Source: an uncultured Oscillospiraceae bacterium (GTDB taxonomy: Bacteria; Bacillota; Clostridia; Oscillospirales; Oscillospiraceae). Taken from it: a stretch of 15,216 bases of DNA. Under the pieces are notes generated by a model. The model made no database searches. It was given only the letters and a program-made list of their open reading frames with translations, and had not been told where the DNA came from. The stretch spans positions 1 through 15,216 of the forward strand of contig CAAERF010000347.1 of NCBI GenBank assembly GCA_900758315.1, read 5' to 3'. Of this stretch, positions 12,666 through 15,216 are shown piece by piece (the stretch's first letter is position 1; every line of letters starts with the position of its first letter). A program made the translations under genes and the position numbers.

Positions 12666-13457
12666 TCAGCCCATGACGATCTTGACCTCTACGGTTGAGC
12701 CGGCGGGAACAGGGGAAAGGATATTACCGCTTACAGGCTTGCCGTCCACGGTCATGGCTTTGACGCCCTTTTCCAGATGGTCAGGGTTCTCCACAACGAT
12801 TTCATAGGTTGCCCCGCGCCAGACACGGCGCAGGGTAAAGCCGTCCATCTCGTGCGGGATGCAGGGGTCGATCTTCAGCCCGGCCAGCGTGGGCTGGATG
12901 CCCAGGATATACTGGCTCACATCCACAAAGGTCCAGGCCGCCGTGCCGGTCAGCCAGCTGTTTTTTGCTTCGCCAAAGGTGGCGGCGTCGCGGCCAGCCA
13001 CCATCTGGCTGTAGACATACGGCTCGGTGCGGTGGATCTCACTGATGTCCTCAATGTATGCCGGGCAGGTCTTTTTGTAGATCTCAAACGCGCGGTCACC
13101 GTGGCCGACTACAGTCTCGGCACAGCTGACCCATGGGTTGTTGTGACAGAAGATGCCTGCGTTCTCCTTGTATCCCGGAGGATAGCTGGAAATTTCGCCC
13201 AGTTCGAGATGGTACTTCGTGCAGGCGGGCTGCAGCAGCACAATGTCGTACTTCGTGTCCAGCTTGTCTTTCACACTCTGCAAAGCGGTCACGGCCTCAC
13301 CGGTGTCCACACCAATACCCGTCATGACGCACATGCCCTGCGGCTCGATGAAGATCTTGCCTTCCTCGCATTCCTCGCTGCCGATCACATGGCCAAAGGC
13401 ATCGTTTTGATAGTAGGGAATCAGTCTGATTTGCTCATCAACGATTCGTTCTTTCAT
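12666..13457 (-). pseudogene. GH94 phosphorylase C-terminal fragment with foreign start
   Basis: 263 aa, about one third of a GH94 cellobiose/chitobiose-type phosphorylase (about 800 aa), which cleaves beta-glucosides with phosphate. From about residue 19 it matches the family: [68 protein letters not shown] and [18 protein letters not shown], then the C-terminal beta-sandwich. The TG pair in LTGTAAW and the conserved histidine are phosphate-site residues in the family. The N-terminal domain and the part of the barrel with the catalytic aspartate are missing, so phosphorolysis is not expected. The first 16 residues, [16 protein letters not shown], do not belong to GH94 and resemble the start of a GNAT acetyltransferase. 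The ATG overlaps the upstream gene's TGA (ATGA), so it is probably still translated. Confidence 0.75.
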
Positions 13458-14200
13458 ATCTGTACACCGGCCAATGCCAGAAACTTTTTGTCGGACTGGA
13501 TACCCTGCGTCAGGAATACGCCGTCCCGGAACAGTGCGTAGGTCGTGACGGGCGCGGATACATTCTGCGCGGCTTCTTTGTCGGTGATGTGGATGGCCCG
13601 GAACGGGATGTTATGCTGCTGCGCGGTCTGCTGCACCTTCGGCACCCAGTAATAGGTAAAGGGACACTGATCGGTGTAGTAGAGGACGAAGCCTTCTCCA
13701 TCAGCTTTAGGGTGCTTAGCGCAGTTCTTGAATTTCGGCAGTGCTGTATCAGCGTTGAGCGGGAGGCACATGAGGGTGATTCCACAGTCCGAGACATCTG
13801 CGACTTCAAATCCCTTGTGGGACAAAAACTTGGAGTCGGCGAGAAATTCCCGCTTGCGTCCCTCGGCGCACAAAATGCAGATGCCCTTTTTGCCCTGCGC
13901 TCTTGCATCGCTGAGGCATTTTTCCAGCAGGTCATTTGAGCAGCCGTGCCCTTTCATGGAACCGGAGACCCACAGGCAGTTGATGTACAGCCAGCCGTCC
14001 GCTGTAAGGGGCACCCATGCGTTTTCTGCCGGGATGTACTCGATAAAGCACTTGCCGCGCTCAACACTGCGGTAGAAAACAAGCCCCTCAGCAAAGCGCT
14101 GCTTGAGCCATTCTTTTTTGGCAAGGCTCTGCTTGCCGGACATCGCGCAGCAGATATGCTCCTTGTCGATGTTCTCTTTGGTGATTTGGATGTAGTCCAC
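13454..14200 (-). CDS. GNAT acetyltransferase with YoaP-type C-terminal domain
   Basis: 248 aa. Residues about 1-150 form a GNAT fold: [20 protein letters not shown] is the central strand pair, [20 protein letters not shown] carries the acetyl-CoA loop (a degenerate form of Q/RxxGxG/A) and [20 protein letters not shown] then SHKGFEV is the typical end of the domain. After a linker, residues about 170-245 match the YoaP C-terminal domain ([19 protein letters not shown] ... [20 protein letters not shown]). Substrate unknown. The start is GTG with AAGGAGG 6 nt upstream. A consensus promoter and an attenuator-like stem precede it. The stop overlaps the next start as ATGA, so in the ancestral operon this gene was coupled to a second gene, apparently another GNAT now replaced by the GH94 fragment. 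Confidence 0.85.
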   Translation of the reverse strand: MDYIQITKENIDKEHICCAMSGKQSLAKKEWLKQRFAEGLVFYRSVERGKCFIEYIPAENAWVPLTADGWLYINCLWVSGSMKGHGCSNDLLEKCLSDARAQGKKGICILCAEGRKREFLADSKFLSHKGFEVADVSDCGITLMCLPLNADTALPKFKNCAKHPKADGEGFVLYYTDQCPFTYYWVPKVQQTAQQHNIPFRAIHITDKEAAQNVSAPVTTYALFRDGVFLTQGIQSDKKFLALAGVQI

Positions 14201-14217
14201 AGGTGGCCTCCTTGCAG

Positions 14218-14257
14218 AAAAGGCGCAGCATGCCCCAGCCTCTGGGGCACACTGCGT
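14218..14257 (-). promoter_or_regulatory. Attenuator-like stem in the YoaP gene leader
   Basis: On the minus strand, TGCCCCAG and CTGGGGCA (14249-14242, 14238-14231) form a perfect 8-bp stem with a 3-base loop. It is extended by ACGCAG/CTGCGC-type pairing and followed by TTTT (14221-14218). It lies between the promoter and the ribosome site, so it could end transcription early. The T-run is short. Confidence 0.5.
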
Positions 14258-14292
14258 CTTGAGCGTCTGGTGAAATAGTGTTTATACGAATT

Positions 14293-14321
14293 ACTATATG
14301 CCAAACAGCTCGTATTGTCAA
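14293..14321 (-). promoter_or_regulatory. Promoter of the YoaP-type GNAT gene
   Basis: Consensus TTGACA (14321-14316), 17-bp spacer, TATAGT (14298-14293). The strongest sigma-A-type match in the right half of the window. Confidence 0.8.
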
Positions 14322-14453
14322 TAGAGCGTTAAAAACTGCGTTACAAAGTATGCTGACAGTGGACATTGCTGCAAGCACAAAGAACATCCTGTGCAAGGCG
14401 GCACATGCCTGACAGAGAAGCGGCGGAATCTGCAGACCGCACGAACCGTAAAT

Positions 14454-14510
14454 ATTTCATGAAATTTCGCAACAAGTAATTTACTTGGCGTGAGTTTGTG
14501 ATACTATAAA
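14454..14510 (+). promoter_or_regulatory. Possible promoter/operator of the last GNAT gene
   Basis: TATAAA at 14505-14510 is a candidate -10 box with only a poor -35 upstream. A perfect 12-bp palindrome, ATTTCATGAAAT (14454-14465), lies 39 bp before it and could be a regulator site. The rest of 14322-14538 shows nothing else. Confidence 0.35.
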
Positions 14511-14604
14511 GAAAATACAGGGCTGCAGGGGATAAGAAATGAACTCGCAGGCAGGTTGGCATAGCGTACCTCGCAGACAAACGGTGGAATGGAGTTGTGT
14601 TGTG

Positions 14605-15075
14605 ATGAAAATTCGTAAGGCAGAAGAAAAAGACATCCCAAGAATTATGGAACTGCTGGGTCAGGTGCTGCAGATCCATGCAGAGATACGCCCGGATGTG
14701 TTTATCCCCGGCACCACAAAATATACCGACAGCGAACTGAAAGAACTGCTGGAGCAGGAAGATAAGCCCATCTATGTTGCAGCTGGTGAGGATGATGTGT
14801 GCATGGGCTATGCTTTCTGCCAGTTGAAGGAGCAACCATTTTCTACCAATATGGTTCCGTTTAAGGCACTGTTTATTGATGATCTGTGCGTTGACAAACA
14901 GGCACGCGGACAGCATATCGGGGAAAGCCTGTTTGAATATGTGAAGCAGCAGGCAAAGAAGCTTGGCTGCTATGAAGTCACCTTGAATGTCTGGGCAGGG
15001 AACACATCAGCCGAAAGCTTCTATGAGAAGATGGGTATGAAAACAAAGGAACGGCAGATGGAGTATATTCTGTAA
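14605..15075 (+). CDS. GNAT family N-acetyltransferase
   Basis: 156 aa, normal for a single-domain GNAT, which transfers acetyl from acetyl-CoA to an amine. MKIRKAEEKDIPRIMELLGQ is a standard first strand and helix. The acetyl-CoA site is at ALFIDDLCVDKQARGQHIGE (V-D-x6 then QARGQHIGESL, the Q/RxxGxG/A motif), followed by LGCYEVTLNVWAGNTSAESF and YEKMGM, the typical end. Substrate unknown. The ATG at 14605 fits the family N terminus and has GGAG 10 nt upstream. An ATG at 14539 in the same frame also has a good ribosome site (AGGGGA) and would add 22 residues without similarity to the family; I prefer the shorter form but cannot exclude the longer. Confidence 0.88.
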   Translation: MKIRKAEEKDIPRIMELLGQVLQIHAEIRPDVFIPGTTKYTDSELKELLEQEDKPIYVAAGEDDVCMGYAFCQLKEQPFSTNMVPFKALFIDDLCVDKQARGQHIGESLFEYVKQQAKKLGCYEVTLNVWAGNTSAESFYEKMGMKTKERQMEYIL

Positions 15076-15122
15076 AGATAGAATGATGGAAAGGGTTTGC
15101 GTCAGTAAGCCAGCAGACGAAG

Positions 15123-15139
15123 TGATATTGTCAATATCA
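15123..15139. repeat. Perfect 7-bp inverted repeat after the GNAT gene
   Basis: TGATATT GTC AATATCA. AT-rich with no T-run, so more like a protein-binding dyad than a terminator. The stretch 15076-15216 holds no other feature that I can support. Confidence 0.4.
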
Positions 15140-15216
15140 GTTGACAGATAAAACTCAAAGAGTAACCACATTATGCAGCCATTGCCTGAGCAGCATAGAA
15201 TCTGCTGCGCTTCACC

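Overview
The window looks like a Gram-positive gut Firmicute, most likely Oscillospiraceae/Ruminococcaceae (Faecalibacterium, Gemmiger or Subdoligranulum-like). This placement is an inference. It rests on AGGAGG-type ribosome sites, strong stem-plus-T terminators and the protein families present (DUF3842, ECF S component, DUF1848, YoaP-type GNAT, GH94), not on a database match.

Left part (about 1-6400): a plasmid-type replication and segregation module, richer in A+T than its flanks. parB and parA form a leftward operon. Leftward of a 2.2 kb gene-free origin lies rep, encoding an unusually long Rep_3-family initiator. The origin holds about 13 irregularly spaced iteron-like repeats (consensus TGTRGAAACCTCTCTTTT and a shorter TGTGGAAATCTCTTTT class) in both orientations. 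It also holds three DnaA-box-like 9-mers beside a very AT-rich stretch. A separate 17-bp repeat occurs three times between parA and rep in one orientation and twice to the right of the origin in the opposite orientation; it is my candidate centromere. rep transcripts carry a 10-bp stem between a Shine-Dalgarno-like AAAGGA and the ATG, which would bring the two to normal spacing when folded.

Middle (6400-9600): a 253-bp inverted-repeat element sits just upstream of a rightward run of DUF3842, a P-loop uridine-kinase-like protein and an ECF transporter S component. A leftward DUF1848 protein follows. These are GC-rich, chromosome-style genes, so the plasmid-like module sits in what looks like chromosomal or chromid DNA.

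Right (9600-15216): a decaying accessory region. A divergent AraC regulator / GPH sugar symporter pair seems to have collapsed by a deletion that removed both 5' ends, and the regulator is also frameshifted. A second scar fuses the first residues of a GNAT gene in frame to the C-terminal third of a GH94 phosphorylase. Intact genes here are a YaiI/YqxD (DUF188) protein, a LURP-one-related protein, a YoaP-type GNAT with a promoter and attenuator-like leader, and another GNAT.
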